A stretch of 64,000 bases of DNA from assembly GCA_039105265.1 (NCBI GenBank), contig JAPFFF010000070.1, forward strand, positions 310,001 to 374,000. Reading direction: 5' to 3'. The translations under genes were made by a program, and so were the position numbers. The stretch is from Tritrichomonas musculus (lineage: Eukaryota > Parabasalia > Tritrichomonadida > Tritrichomonadidae). The notes beneath the pieces were generated by a model, which had not been told where the DNA came from, did no database searches, and worked only from the letters and a program-made list of their open reading frames with translations. Below are positions 61,801 through 64,000 of the stretch, piece by piece (position 1 is the first letter of the stretch; each line of letters starts with the position of its first letter).

Positions 61801-64000
61801 TGTTTTATTTAACTCTGTTCACTTGTGAGAAACGTTTGAATAAGAATAATTGATATTGCGATTTAATCTTTATTGATTTTACTTAATTTCGAAATCGTTT
61901 ATAATTATCTTACAAAAGTGTTTGAGATTTGTGTTTTATTTAACTCTGTTCACTTGTGAGAAACGTTTGAATAGGAATAATTGAGATTAAGCTTTAATTT
62001 TTACTGATTTTACTTAATTTCGAAATCGTTTATAATTATCTTACAAAAGTGTTTGAGATTTATGTTTTATTTAACTCTGTTCACTTGTGAGAAACGTTTG
62101 AATAAGAATAATTGATATTGCGATTTAATCTTTATTGATTTTACTTAATTTCGAAATCGTTTTTAATTATCTTACAAAAGTGTTTGAGATTTGTGTTTTA
62201 TTTAACTCTGTTCACTTGTGAGAAACGTTTGAATAGGAATAATTGAGATTAAGCTTTAATTTTTACTGATTTTACTTAATTTCGAAATCGTTTATAATTA
62301 TCTTACAAAAGTGTTTGAGATTTGTGTTTTATTTAACTCTGTTCACTTGTGAGAAACGTTTGAATAAGAATAATTGATATTGCGATTTAATCTTTATTGA
62401 TTTTACTTAATTTCGAAATCGTTTTTAATTATCTTACAAAAGTGTTTGAGATTTGTGTTTTATTTAACTCTGTTCATTTGTGAGAAATGTTAGAATAAGA
62501 ATAACTGAGATTAAGCTTTAATTTTTACTGATTTTACTTAATTTCGAAATCGTTTTTAATTATCTTACAAAAGTGTTTGAGATTTGTGTTTTATTTAACT
62601 CTGTTCATTTGTGAGAAACGTTTGAATAAGAATAACTGAGATTAAGCTTTAATTTTTACTGATTTTACTTAATTTCGAAATCGTTTATAATTATCTTACA
62701 AAAGTGTTTGAGATTTGTGTTTTATTTAACTCTGTTCACTTGTGAGAAACGTTTGAATAAGAATAATTGATATTGCGATTTAATCTTTATTGATTTTACT
62801 TAATTTCGAAATCGTTTATAATTATCTTACAAAAGTGTTTGAGATTTGTGTTTTATTTAACTCTGTTCATTTGTGAGAAATGTTAGAATAAGAATAACTG
62901 AGATTAAGCTTTAATTTTTACTGATTTTACTTAATTTCGAAATCGTTTTTAATTATCTTACAAAAGTGTTTGAGATTTGTGTTTTATTTAACTCTGTTCA
63001 TTTGTGAGAAACGTTTGAATAAGAATAACTGAGATTAAGCTTTAATTTTTACTGATTTTACTTAATTTCGAAATCGTTTATAATTATCTTACAAAAGTGT
63101 TTGAGATTTGTGTTTTATTTAACTCTGTTCACTTGTGAGAAACGTTTGAATAAGAATAATTGATATTGCGATTTAATCTTTATTGATTTTACTTAATTTC
63201 GAAATCGTTTTTAATTATCTTACAAAAGTGTTTGAGATTTGTGTTTTATTTAACTCTGTTCACTTGTGAGAAACGTTTGAATAGGAATAATTGAGATTAA
63301 GCTTTAATTTTTACTGATTTTACTTAATTTCGAAATCGTTTATAATTATCTTACAAAAGTGTTTGAGATTTATGTTTTATTTAACTCTGTTCACTTGTGA
63401 GAAACGTTTGAATAAGAATAATTGATATTGCGATTTAATCTTTATTGATTTTACTTAATTTCGAAATCGTTTATAATTATCTTACAAAAGTGTTTGAGAT
63501 TTGTGTTTTATTTAACTCTGTTCACTTGTGAGAAACGTTTGAATAGGAATAATTGAGATTAAGCTTTAATTTTTACTGATTTTACTTAATTTCGAAATCG
63601 TTTATAATTATCTTACAAAAGTGTTTGAGATTTGTGTTTTATTTAACTCTGTTCACTTGTGAGAAACGTTTGAATAGGAATAATTGATATTGCGATTTAA
63701 TTTTTACTGATTTTACTTAATTTCGAAATCGTTTTTAATTATCTTACAAAAGTGTTTGAGATTTGTGTTTTATTTAACTCTGTTCACTTGTGAGAAACGT
63801 TTGAATAAGAATAATTGATATTGCGATTTAATCTTTATTGATTTTACTTAATTTCGAAATCGTTTTTAATTATCTTACAAAAGTGTTTGAGATTTGTGTT
63901 TTATTTAACTCTGTTCATTTGTGAGAAATGTTAGAATAAGAATAACTGAGATTAAGCTTTAATTTTTACTGATTTTACTTAATTTCGAAATCGTTTTTAA

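Larger units (their letters stand above)
38636..64000. repeat. 131-bp tandem satellite array (about 193 monomers, runs off window)
   Basis: A continuous AT-rich satellite. The monomer starts (arbitrarily) GATTTTACTTAATTTCGAAA and contains CTTACAAAAGTGTTTGAG, AACTCTGTTCA and AGAAACGTTTGAATA. From 39,343 to 63,971 the start sites fall exactly on multiples of 131, i.e. 188 monomers with no net length change. Two main end types alternate: GATATTGCGATTTAAT and GAGATTAAGCTTTAAT (the latter with a HindIII site). Other diagnostic sites are TATA/TTTA, CACTTG/CATTTG, CGTTTG/TGTTAG and AAGAATA/AGGAATA. It carries no gene. Such arrays are usually heterochromatic or pericentromeric; location here is inferred. 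Confidence 0.97.

Noticed and set aside
38636-64000. CRISPR array
   Set aside because: The repeats are contiguous 131-bp monomers without unique spacers, and the surroundings are eukaryotic mobile elements.
63000-64000. Telomere or subtelomeric repeat at the right edge
   Set aside because: The 131-bp unit contains no short telomere-like repeat and continues unchanged to the window end.

Overview
The window is eukaryotic DNA: about 38.6 kb packed with Polinton/Maverick (virus-like) elements, followed by about 25.4 kb of one tandem satellite that runs off the right edge. Genes appear intronless, all three standard stop codons end reading frames, and intergenic gaps are mostly a few to about 100 bp. 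The AT-rich DNA, dense Polintons and long satellite suggest a protist chromosome. A parabasalid (trichomonad-like) genome rich in Mavericks would fit, but the sequence does not prove the taxon.

Layout. (1) Element A, 1 to about 15.4 kb, enters from the left edge. It holds an integrase C-terminal part, packaging ATPase, several virion-type small genes, double-jelly-roll major capsid, a bZIP-like protein, a small winged-helix-like protein, protein-primed DNA polymerase B, a penton-like minor capsid, and two large surface/fibre-like proteins. (2) A non-coding strip, 15.4-16.6 kb, has a structured, slightly GC-richer stretch, an 18-bp-type minisatellite and a roughly 20-bp iteron-like array. (3) Element B, about 16.4-34.5 kb, is a second, divergent Polinton in a different gene order. 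It has its own ATPase, a 1519-aa polymerase with an HNH domain inside it, a free-standing HNH gene, a fibre-like repeat protein, integrase and major capsid. (4) Element C, about 34.5-38.6 kb, is a fragment of a third Polinton with clearly GC-richer codon use: a regulator-like gene and the front part of a polymerase related to that of B. (5) From 38,636 to the end lies a 131-bp satellite of about 193 monomers. Its length is fixed across 188 consecutive monomers and it has higher-order structure.

How the parts work together. Each element carries the expected Polinton set: integrase for insertion, polymerase for self-replication, ATPase and capsid proteins for a putative particle. Small DNA-binding-type genes sit beside the polymerase. 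A and B share at least seven gene families in shuffled order and orientation. They also share a GGTATCACATGA repeat array in opposite orientation, which may be a family-specific cis element. All three elements are treated here as fossils: A looks broken in about two or three places, B is mostly whole with about one break and an incomplete end, and C is a fragment.

Limits: all homology calls are from motif reading only. No database search was possible, and element ends (TIRs, target-site duplications) could not be found with confidence.
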